A DNA stretch of 45,928 nt from CAZJYI01 sp964550025 (GCA_964550025.1 CAZJYI010000090.1:1-45928), one strand, 5' to 3'; positions 25,402 through 35,121 are shown, counted from the stretch's first letter. Notes: a model not told the origin generated them from the sequence alone. Numbers and translations: made by a program.

Positions 25402-27885
25402 GTGAAGGGTTCCATTCGACTTACCAGAGTAACAGTGGTGGTCGTGTTTCTGAGCGCTGTCGTGGCGCTGCACGCCGCTCCGCCGCAGAAGAAACCGTTA
25501 CCGAAGAAGCCGCCCCCACCGGCAAGAACGTTCACGCCCGGCCCCATGCTCAAGCGCATGCTGGCCGGCCCCATGAAAGGCGTGGAGGAGATCGTGTTCT
25601 CGGTGCGCGTTCCCGGCCGTGACCACTGGTACGTGACCTTCGGCAACTATTCGGACCATTCCAACTACCCGAAACAGAGGGCATTCAGTTTCAAGGACGG
25701 CGTGCACTGGGGCTACGCGGACGGCGGGCGACTGTGCGCCCTCAACCTGCGAACCGGCAAACTGCGCATCCTGCTCGACACTCCGAAGGGCGCCACGCGC
25801 GACCCGCAGGTCCACTACGACGGAAAGAAGATCCTCTTCGCCTATCGCAAGCCCGACACGCACCCGTTCCATCTCTACGAGATCGGCACGGACGGGCGCG
25901 GGCTGCGACAGTTGACACGCGGGGAAGACGACGACATCGAGCCGACCTACTGCCCCGACGGCAGCATCGTCTTCTGTTCGTCGCGCTGCCGCCGCTACGT
26001 CAACTGCTGGTACACGCGCGTGGCCACGCTCTACCGCTGCGAGGCCGACGGCTCGAACGTGCGCCTCCTGTCGTCCAACAACGATCACGACAACACGCCG
26101 TGGGTCCTGCCCGACGGGCGCATCCTGTACATGCGCTGGGAATACGTCGACCGATCGCAAGTCCACTTTCACCACCTCTGGACCATGAATCCCGACGGCA
26201 CGGCGCAGACAGTCTACTACGGCAACCTCCACGGCGGTCTCGCCATGCTCGACGCCAAGCCCATCCCGGGGACGCACAAGGTCGTGTCCTCCTTCTCGCC
26301 CGGCCACGGCCGGCCGGAGCATGTCGGCCACGTCGCCATCGTCGATCCCCGCGTGGGGCCCGACATGAAAGGGCGTGCCCGCAACGTGTCGAAGCGCGCG
26401 GAATGGAAGGACCCCTACGCGTTCAGCCAGAACTGCTTCATGGTGTCACACCGCGACGGGCTCTTCGTCATGGACGGCAAGGGGAACACGGAGCGCTTCT
26501 ACCAGTTGCCGCCGGCCGACAAGAAGCGCTTCCAGTGCAGCGAGCCGCGACCGATCCGCCCGCGTCCGCGCGAACGCATCATCCCGCCGCGCATCCAGCT
26601 CGAAAAGCCCACCGGCACACTGGTCCTCCAGGACGTGTACAAGGGGCGCAAGATGGGCGGTGTGAAGCGCGGCTCGATCGACAAGCTGCTCGTGCTCAAG
26701 CAACTCCCCAAACCGGTCAACTTCTCGGGCGGAATGCAGCCGCTCACGATCGGGGGGTCCTTCACCCTGGCCGAGATCGTCGGCACGGTGCCCGTGGAAC
26801 CGGACGGGTCGGCCAACATGGAGCTTCCCGCCCTGCAGTCGCTGTTCTTTGTGGCCCTCGACAAGCAGGATCGCCCCGTCAAGCGCATGCACAGCTTCGT
26901 CACGTTGCAGCCGGGCGAGCAGACGAGCTGCGTCGGCTGCCACGAACAACGCACGGAAGCGCCGCTGCCCTCCGCCGGGAACCTGATGGCCACGCGCCAG
27001 CCGCCGGTGCCGGTCCGGCCGATCGAAGGCATCCCCAGCGTCATTGATTTCCCGCGCGATGTGCAGCCGGTGCTCGACCGCCATTGCGTCAAGTGCCACA
27101 ACCCGGACAAGTACGCGGCCAAGGTCTGCCTGACGGGCGACAAGACGGGGTGGTACACGATGAGCTATCGCACCATCGTCGACCGCGGGCTGGTCAATGA
27201 CGGCCGCAACCGGCCGCAGGGCAACTACGAGCCTTACAAGTACGGCTCGGTCGTCAGCCGCCTGATGAAGAAGATCGACGGTTCGCATCATGGCGTCAAA
27301 GTAACGAAGCGGGAACGGGACCTGATCCGGCTATGGATTGAAACCAGCGCTTGCTACCCGGGCACGTACGCCGCGCTGGGACACCCCTCGACCTACCCCG
27401 TGCTGCCGCAACAGGAGATGAAACAGCGTTGCGGCGCCTGCCACACGCGCGACAGGAAGGACAAACGCGGCAAGCCCTACAAGGAGCTGATCTTTCCGCG
27501 CGGGGGCAGTGCCAAACTGCCAACGCTGACGTGCAACATCTCGCGCCCCGAGAAATCAACCGTCCTGCGTGCCCCGTTGGCCAAGGCGGCCGGCGGGCTA
27601 GGTGCCTGCAAGGGTGTGGTGTTCAAAAACAAGAGTGACCCGCTCTACAGGAAGATCCTGGCGACCGTTCAGAACGCGCACAAGCGGCTCATGCACGTCA
27701 AGCGCTTCGACATGCCGGGCTTCCGCCCCAACCAGCATTACGTGCGCGAGATGAAGCGCTTTGGGTTCTGGCCGGAGAAGGAGACGCCGGGCAGACCGGT
27801 CGACTACCGCACCGTAGACCGCGCCTACTGGGACTCGTTCGCCTGGCGGACGGACAAGCAACACCCGTCCGTGTTCACTGATTAG
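25402..27885 (+). CDS. HzsA-like propeller protein with three CxxCH motifs (third paralog)
   Basis: Protein of 827 residues, GTG start 25402, with GGGAGG upstream. A signal peptide (about 1-25) is followed by a proline/lysine-rich linker (PPQKKPLPKKPPPP). Propeller-type motifs follow (DPQVHYDGKKILFAY, EPTYCPDGSIVFCSSR, NTPWVLPDGRILYMRWEY). Three heme-c type motifs are visible: Cys510-Val-Gly-Cys-His514, Cys562-Val-Lys-Cys-His566 and Cys677-Gly-Ala-Cys-His681. The first two match those of the paralogs at 8514 and 14749; the third is unique in this window. A periplasmic electron-transfer or redox role is plausible. The resemblance to the hydrazine synthase alpha subunit is structural, and no other anammox gene is seen. 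Confidence 0.8.
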   Translation: MKGSIRLTRVTVVVVFLSAVVALHAAPPQKKPLPKKPPPPARTFTPGPMLKRMLAGPMKGVEEIVFSVRVPGRDHWYVTFGNYSDHSNYPKQRAFSFKDGVHWGYADGGRLCALNLRTGKLRILLDTPKGATRDPQVHYDGKKILFAYRKPDTHPFHLYEIGTDGRGLRQLTRGEDDDIEPTYCPDGSIVFCSSRCRRYVNCWYTRVATLYRCEADGSNVRLLSSNNDHDNTPWVLPDGRILYMRWEYVDRSQVHFHHLWTMNPDGTAQTVYYGNLHGGLAMLDAKPIPGTHKVVSSFSPGHGRPEHVGHVAIVDPRVGPDMKGRARNVSKRAEWKDPYAFSQNCFMVSHRDGLFVMDGKGNTERFYQLPPADKKRFQCSEPRPIRPRPRERIIPPRIQLEKPTGTLVLQDVYKGRKMGGVKRGSIDKLLVLKQLPKPVNFSGGMQPLTIGGSFTLAEIVGTVPVEPDGSANMELPALQSLFFVALDKQDRPVKRMHSFVTLQPGEQTSCVGCHEQRTEAPLPSAGNLMATRQPPVPVRPIEGIPSVIDFPRDVQPVLDRHCVKCHNPDKYAAKVCLTGDKTGWYTMSYRTIVDRGLVNDGRNRPQGNYEPYKYGSVVSRLMKKIDGSHHGVKVTKRERDLIRLWIETSACYPGTYAALGHPSTYPVLPQQEMKQRCGACHTRDRKDKRGKPYKELIFPRGGSAKLPTLTCNISRPEKSTVLRAPLAKAAGGLGACKGVVFKNKSDPLYRKILATVQNAHKRLMHVKRFDMPGFRPNQHYVREMKRFGFWPEKETPGRPVDYRTVDRAYWDSFAWRTDKQHPSVFTD

Positions 27886-27908
27886 CCGGGAAAGGCACGT
27901 TGGATAGG

Positions 27909-28099
27909 GCCGCCACCGCCGGGCTCGCCCCGGTGGAGCGAAGACCTGTTCTCGTGAAACCGGCAAGATCGGATTCCCCGAGCCCGTGTACGTGCAAGGG
28001 AAGCGCACAGCTTTCTTCTCGCTCATTCCGGGCTCAAGGGGAGTGTATCCCATCTGGAGTGTGCAATCATGGCTCCACCGGGGCAAGCCCGGTGGCGGC
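27909..28099. repeat. Inverted repeat between convergent genes
   Basis: The left arm (27909-27939) and right arm (28072-28099) are inverted copies except for a 3-base insertion and one or two changes. Each arm is itself a hairpin (CCACCGGGGCAAGCCCGGTGG in the right arm, given here as stem CCACCGGG / CCCGGTGG). They lie between the convergent HzsA-like and FG-GAP genes and may serve as terminators for both strands. No T-run. Confidence 0.6.
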
Positions 28100-28124
28100 T
28101 GCATTGTGCCGGTGACCGGTTAAC

Positions 28125-31100
28125 TCACGGCGAAGGCTGGAGGAGCTGCACGCCGATACGGTAGAGGCAATGCGGTGGCGGGTTGCTGTGGCTCAGGCTG
28201 CCGGAATCCCCCGTGCCGCGCAGGTCCGCCTGCCCGGAAACCCGTGTCCACTCGCCACTCGCGGCCGGCACTCGCGACTCCAGCGAATATGCCCGGTTCG
28301 ATGATGAATCGAAGTAGATCCGGACGGGCGGCACGTTCGATATGGCGGTAATCCGGAGGAGCGAGGACGCGTTGGTCGGGTCTGTGTCGCCAATGTACTC
28401 ACGCCAGGTCAGATGCAGGTCCCCGTCCGGGTTGTTGGTTTCCGCGACATCGAAATCGCTCGTCCAGCCATGTTGCGCCAACCACCAGTGTGGCGTGCCA
28501 AGTGCCGCGCGGTCCTCGCCGAAACGGGCATGGATCGTGCCGCCGGCCGTGACGTTCGACCAGGTGACCGCCGCGACGGCCCCGAGCGACACTGCATTGG
28601 TCTGGATGTCAGCGATGTAGCAATAAGGGTCGGGCGTAATAACGAAATTGGTCGATCCGCCGTACGGGACAAACAGGTCACCGCTCGGTACGATCGTCCC
28701 GTGCGGACCTGACGTAGCGCGCAGGACCGTCTCGAGCTGCTCGTGCCAGATGATGGTCTTGTCGGAGCGCACGGCGTAGACCACGTCGAGGTCGCCGTCC
28801 CCGTCCATGTCCGCGGCGGTCACTCCGGTCGGCTCATCGAGACCCGACGCGACCGTGTGCCCGGTGAATGTCTGCGAGCCATCGTTCTCGTACCACAGAA
28901 CGACGTTGGAATCGAAGTCCGTGGCGAGGATGTCCACGTCGCCGTCACCGTCCAGGTCTGCGGCAAACAGACCCACGGGGTTCTCGATGTTCGGGATGAT
29001 GGGATGATCGACAAAGGCGCCCTTGCCGTCGTTTTCGAGCCACCAGATCCGGTGGTCATAGGTGGCGGTGCACAGCACGTCCACGTCGCCGTCGCTGTCC
29101 AGGTCCGTGGCGAACAGGCGCAGCGGATTGGCCGGCGCCCTGCTGACGATTGTCGGTACGAACCCTCGACGGCCTTCGTTCCATAGACACATGACCCCGG
29201 CAACGACAGTGGGACACAGTATGTCCAGGTCGCCGTCCCCGTCTACGTCGACCGGGACGACATCACTGGGGCGCTCCGGCCCTCGCGTGATGACGCGGTC
29301 GGCGAAGTTCTCGTCACCGTCATTCTCGTGCCAGACGACGTACTCACCCGTCAGGGAAACCGTCAGCGCATCCATGTCGCCGTCACCGTCCACGTCGGCC
29401 GCGTGGATGGACTCCGCGATCGGGACATTCGTGCTGATGGTGTGCGCCACGAAGCCTGTGCCCTGCCCTGCGTTCTCGTACCACGCGACGTTGTTGCCGT
29501 ATTGCGAGGCCGAGAGCACGTCCACGTCGCCGTCGCCGTCCATATCCTCCGCAAAAACGCTCATCGCGGCAACGGACTCCCTGCTGATGACATGGTTGGC
29601 GAAGTTCGAGCCGCGCCCCTTGTTCTCGTGCCACATGGTCTTGCCGGTGGAACCGCTGCCCGAGGCGGAGATTACGTCCATGTCGCCGTCACCGTCCACA
29701 TCCGCCGCGAATACGTCATTCGGGCGGCTGACGTAGGGGCAAACGGTTCTCTGCGCACCGAACAGGCGCGAACCGGGCGTCGGCCGTTGCACGCTGAGCA
29801 GGTGATCCTCGACCTCGCCGTCCGCCGCCGCGCCCGCCGGCCCAACGCCCCCGGCCGTGCTAAGCCTGAACCGGCTGATAGTCGTGCCCGCCCTGGCCCA
29901 GCCAGGCACGTCGAATACGACGACGTTCGTGCCGTTGCTTACCGCCATGCCGTCGGCAATCCGCTCCCAGGCGCCGCCCCAGCAGCCGTCCGAGTCGAAG
30001 TCCACCCAGGCATCGAGTCCGGCACCCGCCGGCGCGTTCGTGACCGTTACGCTAACGCGAGCGCCCAATGCGCCGGGCCGAACCGGGCCGAACCGAACGG
30101 CGTCTTCATCGTCAACCACGGCATTGTCGTCGCCTGCCGCAAGAGCGTCCGGCGAACCGTCACTCTCGGTGTCGCGCCACGTGCCGAGGGTCGGCCCCGA
30201 AGCGGCATGCAGGGGTCCATGCGCGGCGCGGGTTGTCGGATAGGGCGCGGGAGCGTCGCCGAAATCGGCGGCGCCGAACCCTACGCCGCTGATCGCGAAG
30301 TCGTACGGGGCTTCATCCGTGTCGCTGTTCGCGATCTGAAGCGTGGTGCCGCGTGCCCCCGCCGCGGTGGGATACAGGTGGACGGTGAACTCTGCCGCCC
30401 CCCCGGCGGGCACCACGGCGGGCAACGGCAAACCGGTGACGTGGAAGTCGGACGCGTCCCCACCACTGAAGGTAATCGCGTCGACGTTCAGACTGCCGCC
30501 GCCTGCATTGGTGATAGTGAAGACGCGCTGATAGACCCCCGCGCCGAAGTCCGTGTGGTCTGAGGGGCTGGGCAGCGTGGCGCCGTCGGCGATGGAGATA
30601 CCATTCCCCAGCACATCGATTTCCGGCCCCGCCTGCTCGTACCACAGCACGGCGTTGCCTTCGTCGCAGGCGGCGAGCACGTCAAGGTCGCCGTCGTTGT
30701 CCATGTCGGCCGGGATGGCGGACCACGGCTCATCGGTAGCGTGACTGATCGTACGTTCAGCGAATTGCGCACTGCCATCGTTCTCGTACCAGGCGCTTCT
30801 GTTGTCGAGGAATAGCGATGCCAACGCATCCATGTCGCCGTCGCCGTCCATATCCGCCGCGGATACACGCATCGCGCCGACGGCGGTTGCGCTCATCGTG
30901 TGGAATGTGAAACTCTCGTTGCCGTCGTTTTCATGCCAGGCCACCACGCCGGCTTTGTACAGCGTCGACAGAACGTCCATGTCGCCGTCGCCATCCATGT
31001 CGGCCGCGTAGACGCCATACGCTGCGTCGCCCAGCTTGTCGTAGACGACCTTCCGGGTGAAGCTATTGCTGCCCTGGTTCTGGAACCAGACGACCTGGCC

Positions 31101-34082
31101 CCACGATGTGGATGCCGACAGGACGTCCATATCGCCGTCGCTGTCGACATCGGCGGCAAACACCGCGTAGGGCGCGGTCACGCCTCCCACCCGACGGTTG
31201 GTGAAACGCTGTTGGCCGTCGTTCTCGTGCAGAAGGATCGCGTGCCCGTACGCGTTGGCCGACAGCAGATCGATATCGCCGTCTCCATCCATGTCGGCCG
31301 CGAACAGGCCGTGCGGTCTGTTGAGACCGCTGCAGACAACCGTGTTGGCAAAGTTCTGGTTGCCATCGTTCTCGTGCCACAGGATCCGCTGGCCGTTCCA
31401 GTCGGGCGTGAGAATGTCCGTGTCGCCGTCTCCGTCCAGGTCGACCGGGAACACTCTCTCGGCCCAGCCCATGGGAGCGGCGGAGTGGGCGGTGAAATCC
31501 TGGCTCCCATCATTCTCGTACCAGAGAAGACCGTCCATCAACGAAACGGCGACCACGTCCATATCACCGTCGCCGTCCATGTCCGCCGCCGCCGCGTCGC
31601 GTACCGACGAAGAGCCAATTGTGCGGGCTGCCGCAAAGCCGCCATCACCCGCCGTTGCGGATTGCAGCGTGAGCATGAGGTCCTCGACTTCGCCGTCCCC
31701 TCCCCCACCCCGGACACCGAGACCGCCCGTCGTGCTTAACCGCAGCCGTGCGAAACTCGTCCCCGGGCGCGCCCCCGCCGGCACATCGAACGCAACCGTG
31801 TTGTCGCCGTTGCTCACCGGCGCGCGGTCGGCGATCTGTTCACCCGTGCCGCCCCAGCTCCCGTCGCCGTTGAAGTCGATCCACGCGTCCAGCCTGGCGC
31901 CCACGGGCGCGTTCGCAACGGTTACGGCAACCTCGGCGTCAAGCGCCCCGGCGCGCACGACGCCGAAGGCGACGCCGTCTTCATCGTCACTGCCGGTCGT
32001 ATCGTCCCCCATCGCCGTGCTGGTCGGCGCGCCGTCCCATTCGACATCGCGCAGCGCGCCGAGCGTCGGGCCCCCGGGCGCATGCAACGCGCCTCGTTTC
32101 GCACGCGTCGTTGGGTACGGCAAGGGGGCGTCCCCAAGGTCGCCGTCCGTGCCCATGCCGCCGATCGCGAAATCGTAGGAGGCTTCGTCGGCGTCGTTGT
32201 TGGCGATGATGATGGTCGCGTTCCGCGTGCCGGGCACGCCGGGGTAGAAATCGACCTCGAACGTCACGGATGTTAACGCTTCGAGCACGAGCGGCACCGT
32301 CGGCCCCCGGATCGTGAAGTCAATGGCGCCGGCGCCGCTGAGGCTGATCGACGAAACGTCCAACGGACTCCCACCAGTGTTGTGGATCGCGAAGCTCCGA
32401 CGGAAAACCGTTGATCCGAAGTCGGTATGGTTGCCCGCCGCGGGAGTCATGGCGCCATCCGGGATGGACACGCCGTTACCCCGCACGTCGATCTCGCCCT
32501 TGGCCTGTTCGTACCAGGCGATCCAGTCATATCCGCCCGCACAGGCCAACACGTCCAGGTCACCGTCGCCATCCATGTCAGCCGCCACGGCGCTACGGGG
32601 ACCTCGGAGCTCGGTGCTGACAACGTGGCCGCGAAAGACGCCTCCCCCCGCGTTCTCATACCAGGCAACGGTGCGGTCGTTCTCCGACGCCGCCAGCACG
32701 TCCATATCGCCGTCGCCGTCCATGTCGGCCGCCGACACGGACTGCACGGCATCGGCACGGTTGGTAATGGTGTGCGTGGTGAACACTTCACCGCCGTTGT
32801 TCTCATACCACGCGATCCGGTCGTCTCTGCCCGAGGCGGACAGCACGTCCATGTCACCGTCACCGTCCATGTCCGCGGCAAAGACACAGTAGGCGGCGTC
32901 GGCGTCGGACGCGATGACGTGCGTGGTGAAGCTCTCACTCCCGTCATTCTCGTACCACGCAATCTTGTCGTCCGCGTAGGACGCAGACAGCACGTCCAAG
33001 TCGCCGTCGCTGTCCACGTCCGCGGCAAAAACGCTGCGTGCGCCATCCGCATCGGTCGTGATGTCGCGCTCGGTGAAGCTCTCGGCGCCGTCGTTCTCGT
33101 ACCACGTGATCCGATCGCTCGAATACGCGGCGGTCAGCACGTCCAGGTCGCCGTCGGCATCCAGGTCCGCGGCCATGACATCGTAGGGCGTAAGCGCGTT
33201 GGTGTCGATCGTGTGAAACGTGAACACCTGGTTGCCGTCGTTCCTGTACCACCCGACGTTGCCGTCACCCGAGCCGGAAAGCATGTCCATGTGCCCATCG
33301 CCGTCCACGTCAGCGGCCGCGATCGCGTAAGGGTAGAAGACGTTCGTGCCGACGATGTGGTCGGCGAATTGCTGGGCGCCGTCGTTCTCGCCCCACACGA
33401 TCCGGTGGCCGGCCCTGATCGACAGCACGTCCATGTCGCCGTCGCCGTCCAGGTCCACCGCGAACGCGTCGCGCGGCGTATCGGCGTTGGTGCTTGCCGC
33501 ATGCGGAGAGCTGAACGCCGGCGAGTCGCCCAGCGGCGCCTGCACCGTGACGGCGTGGTCTTCGACCTCACCATCCGCCGCCGCCCCGGTCGGCCCCAGA
33601 CCGCCGGCCGTACTCAGGCGAAATCGGCTGATGGCAGTGCCCGGGGCAGCCCAGCTTGGGACGTCGAAATCGACAACGGCGGTTCCGCCGGCCAGCGCGA
33701 GGCGATGCGCGATGCGTTCGCCGGGACCGCCCCAACTCCCGTCCCGATTGAAGTCGATCCAGGCATCCAGTTTCGCCCCGCCCGGTGCGTTTGCGATGGT
33801 GAGCGTCGCCTGCCGGCCAAGCGCGCCGACGCGTATCGCGCCGAAGCTCACCCCGTCTTCGTCGTCACCGCCGGTTGTGTCGTCACCCGTGGCGCCGGGG
33901 GTGGGAGCGCCGTTCGCCTCGGTGTCGCGACCGGCGCCCAACAGCGGACCGACGGCGGCATGTCGGGCGCCGTCGTCGGCAATCGTGGTGGGGTAAGGTT
34001 CCGGCGCGTCACCGAAATCAGTCTGCGCCGACGCTGGAAGAACGAGCAATACAATCAAGGGAAGGAATCGTGTGACATGCAT
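28125..34082 (-). CDS. Giant exported protein: three GEVED / seven-repeat FG-GAP units
   Basis: Protein of 1985 residues, ATG 34082, with GGAGGG seven bases upstream; the in-frame extension to 34187 precedes the signal peptide (RFLPLIVLLVLPASA). It is built from three like units. Each starts with a GEVED-type domain (FGDAPEPYPTT ... DAWIDFNRDGSWGG ... DGEVEDH; unit 1 about residues 21-181), followed by seven FG-GAP/VCBS repeats with Ca2+-binding loops (ADMDGDGDMDVL). Units 1 and 2 end in a choice-of-anchor-D-like domain (EIDVRGNGVSIPDG). Seven repeats per unit is the number for one beta-propeller, so three propellers (21 blades) are expected. The C-terminus has a bacterial-repeat-like segment and a PHWWL...EYIGDTDPTNAS region. 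Probable Ca2+-dependent surface or adhesion protein. Confidence 0.88.
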   Translation of the reverse strand: MHVTRFLPLIVLLVLPASAQTDFGDAPEPYPTTIADDGARHAAVGPLLGAGRDTEANGAPTPGATGDDTTGGDDEDGVSFGAIRVGALGRQATLTIANAPGGAKLDAWIDFNRDGSWGGPGERIAHRLALAGGTAVVDFDVPSWAAPGTAISRFRLSTAGGLGPTGAAADGEVEDHAVTVQAPLGDSPAFSSPHAASTNADTPRDAFAVDLDGDGDMDVLSIRAGHRIVWGENDGAQQFADHIVGTNVFYPYAIAAADVDGDGHMDMLSGSGDGNVGWYRNDGNQVFTFHTIDTNALTPYDVMAADLDADGDLDVLTAAYSSDRITWYENDGAESFTERDITTDADGARSVFAADVDSDGDLDVLSASYADDKIAWYENDGSESFTTHVIASDADAAYCVFAADMDGDGDMDVLSASGRDDRIAWYENNGGEVFTTHTITNRADAVQSVSAADMDGDGDMDVLAASENDRTVAWYENAGGGVFRGHVVSTELRGPRSAVAADMDGDGDLDVLACAGGYDWIAWYEQAKGEIDVRGNGVSIPDGAMTPAAGNHTDFGSTVFRRSFAIHNTGGSPLDVSSISLSGAGAIDFTIRGPTVPLVLEALTSVTFEVDFYPGVPGTRNATIIIANNDADEASYDFAIGGMGTDGDLGDAPLPYPTTRAKRGALHAPGGPTLGALRDVEWDGAPTSTAMGDDTTGSDDEDGVAFGVVRAGALDAEVAVTVANAPVGARLDAWIDFNGDGSWGGTGEQIADRAPVSNGDNTVAFDVPAGARPGTSFARLRLSTTGGLGVRGGGGDGEVEDLMLTLQSATAGDGGFAAARTIGSSSVRDAAAADMDGDGDMDVVAVSLMDGLLWYENDGSQDFTAHSAAPMGWAERVFPVDLDGDGDTDILTPDWNGQRILWHENDGNQNFANTVVCSGLNRPHGLFAADMDGDGDIDLLSANAYGHAILLHENDGQQRFTNRRVGGVTAPYAVFAADVDSDGDMDVLSASTSWGQVVWFQNQGSNSFTRKVVYDKLGDAAYGVYAADMDGDGDMDVLSTLYKAGVVAWHENDGNESFTFHTMSATAVGAMRVSAADMDGDGDMDALASLFLDNRSAWYENDGSAQFAERTISHATDEPWSAIPADMDNDGDLDVLAACDEGNAVLWYEQAGPEIDVLGNGISIADGATLPSPSDHTDFGAGVYQRVFTITNAGGGSLNVDAITFSGGDASDFHVTGLPLPAVVPAGGAAEFTVHLYPTAAGARGTTLQIANSDTDEAPYDFAISGVGFGAADFGDAPAPYPTTRAAHGPLHAASGPTLGTWRDTESDGSPDALAAGDDNAVVDDEDAVRFGPVRPGALGARVSVTVTNAPAGAGLDAWVDFDSDGCWGGAWERIADGMAVSNGTNVVVFDVPGWARAGTTISRFRLSTAGGVGPAGAAADGEVEDHLLSVQRPTPGSRLFGAQRTVCPYVSRPNDVFAADVDGDGDMDVISASGSGSTGKTMWHENKGRGSNFANHVISRESVAAMSVFAEDMDGDGDVDVLSASQYGNNVAWYENAGQGTGFVAHTISTNVPIAESIHAADVDGDGDMDALTVSLTGEYVVWHENDGDENFADRVITRGPERPSDVVPVDVDGDGDLDILCPTVVAGVMCLWNEGRRGFVPTIVSRAPANPLRLFATDLDSDGDVDVLCTATYDHRIWWLENDGKGAFVDHPIIPNIENPVGLFAADLDGDGDVDILATDFDSNVVLWYENDGSQTFTGHTVASGLDEPTGVTAADMDGDGDLDVVYAVRSDKTIIWHEQLETVLRATSGPHGTIVPSGDLFVPYGGSTNFVITPDPYCYIADIQTNAVSLGAVAAVTWSNVTAGGTIHARFGEDRAALGTPHWWLAQHGWTSDFDVAETNNPDGDLHLTWREYIGDTDPTNASSLLRITAISNVPPVRIYFDSSSNRAYSLESRVPAASGEWTRVSGQADLRGTGDSGSLSHSNPPPHCLYRIGVQLLQPSP

Positions 34083-34332
34083 GGACAGACCCTCCGAGGA
34101 ATCGGATGATTCAGCACACCCGCTAGAGAAGCGATAATCCCCGACAGTGCCGGCTGTCAAGGACCGAATCGGCAACCGGCTGGTCAAAACGCAGGACGCG
34201 CCGCAGGATCGGTGAGAAAGAGAGTGCGAGCACGATACGCGAAGCCGATCTTCACTTCGAAGTTCACTGTTCGATGTTCACTCCCGACAAAGCACCGTCA
34301 AAGGAGAAGACCATGCCGGCCAAAACGTCGAT

Positions 34333-35121
34333 CTACGTCCCGGACGGTGACTCCACCATCGCGTAGGCGTTGTGGTTGTGGATGCTCTCCTGGTTGTCGC
34401 TTTCGACCTGGTACCAGGAGATTCGCGGGTCTTCGCGCAGCCGGGCAGCTACGGCGCGTACCGCATCCTCGCAGAAGTGCGGCCGGTCATAGGCCTGTTC
34501 GGTCACGTACTTCTCGTCTTCCCGCTTCAGAAGCGAGTACACCGGTGCGCTCGAGCACTCCTCGGCAATCTCGATGAGCTCCTCGAGCCAGACCAGTTCG
34601 CCGCTGCGAATGCGGATGGTAATCTCCGATCGCTGGTTGTGGGCTCCCCGCTCGCTGATCTCCCTGGAACAGGGGCAGAGCATGGTGACCGGAACACGGG
34701 CCTCCACTATGAGATCGAACGCGCCGGCATGATCGCCCCGCTCCAACGTGGCCAGCAGGGCGCAATCGTAGTCCATCATGGACTCGGCCCCGGACGCGGG
34801 AGCCGTCTTTTCCATGAAATAGGGAAAACGGATTTCGAGATGGGCGGTTTCGCTGTCGAGCCGTTCGAGGGTGGCGGCCAGAATCGCGCGTATGTCGGAG
34901 ACCGAGATGCGCCCGTGGTGCTCGTTGAGGATCTCGACAAAGCGCGACATGTGCGTGCCCTTGAAGTTGTGAGGCAGATCCACGGTCATGCTGACCACGG
35001 CGGTCGTGTTCTGCGACTTATGGGCGCGGTCGAGAACGGTCACGGGATATCGCAGGTTCTTGATCCCGACCTTTTGAATCGGAATCTGGCGATCGTCATA
35101 GGTGTTCTGAATGTCTTTCAT
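34333..35121 (-). CDS. folE2: GTP cyclohydrolase IB (FolE2)
   Basis: Protein of 262 residues, normal for the family. It converts GTP to 7,8-dihydroneopterin triphosphate, the first step of folate and also of queuosine-type pathways, in the cytoplasm. The signature LCPCSREISERGAHNQRS gives the metal-ligand Cys149 and His161, and Glu203 lies at the spacing expected for the third active-site residue. The N-terminal VGIKNLRYPVTVLDR and the C-terminal SDNQESIHNHNAYA are also typical. Unlike FolE1, the enzyme is not strictly zinc-dependent. The gene is divergent from the unknown exported protein at 35230 and has no folate neighbours here. I see no clear Zur site or riboswitch in the 108-base upstream gap. 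Confidence 0.96.
   Translation of the reverse strand: MKDIQNTYDDRQIPIQKVGIKNLRYPVTVLDRAHKSQNTTAVVSMTVDLPHNFKGTHMSRFVEILNEHHGRISVSDIRAILAATLERLDSETAHLEIRFPYFMEKTAPASGAESMMDYDCALLATLERGDHAGAFDLIVEARVPVTMLCPCSREISERGAHNQRSEITIRIRSGELVWLEELIEIAEECSSAPVYSLLKREDEKYVTEQAYDRPHFCEDAVRAVAARLREDPRISWYQVESDNQESIHNHNAYAMVESPSGT

Noticed and set aside
8514..27885. Evidence for anammox metabolism
   Set aside because: Only alpha-subunit-like proteins are present; no hydrazine synthase beta/gamma or hydrazine dehydrogenase gene, and such homologs occur widely in non-anammox PVC bacteria.
28700..33500. Regular DNA repeats of roughly 140-150 bases as a possible CRISPR or satellite array
   Set aside because: They encode in-frame FG-GAP protein repeats, with codon-level variation and no unique spacers.
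32427..34109. Open frame of 560 codons on the plus strand
   Set aside because: Antisense to the FG-GAP repeats; its own repetitive HVAVAVHV pattern is the shadow of the Ca2+-loop codons.
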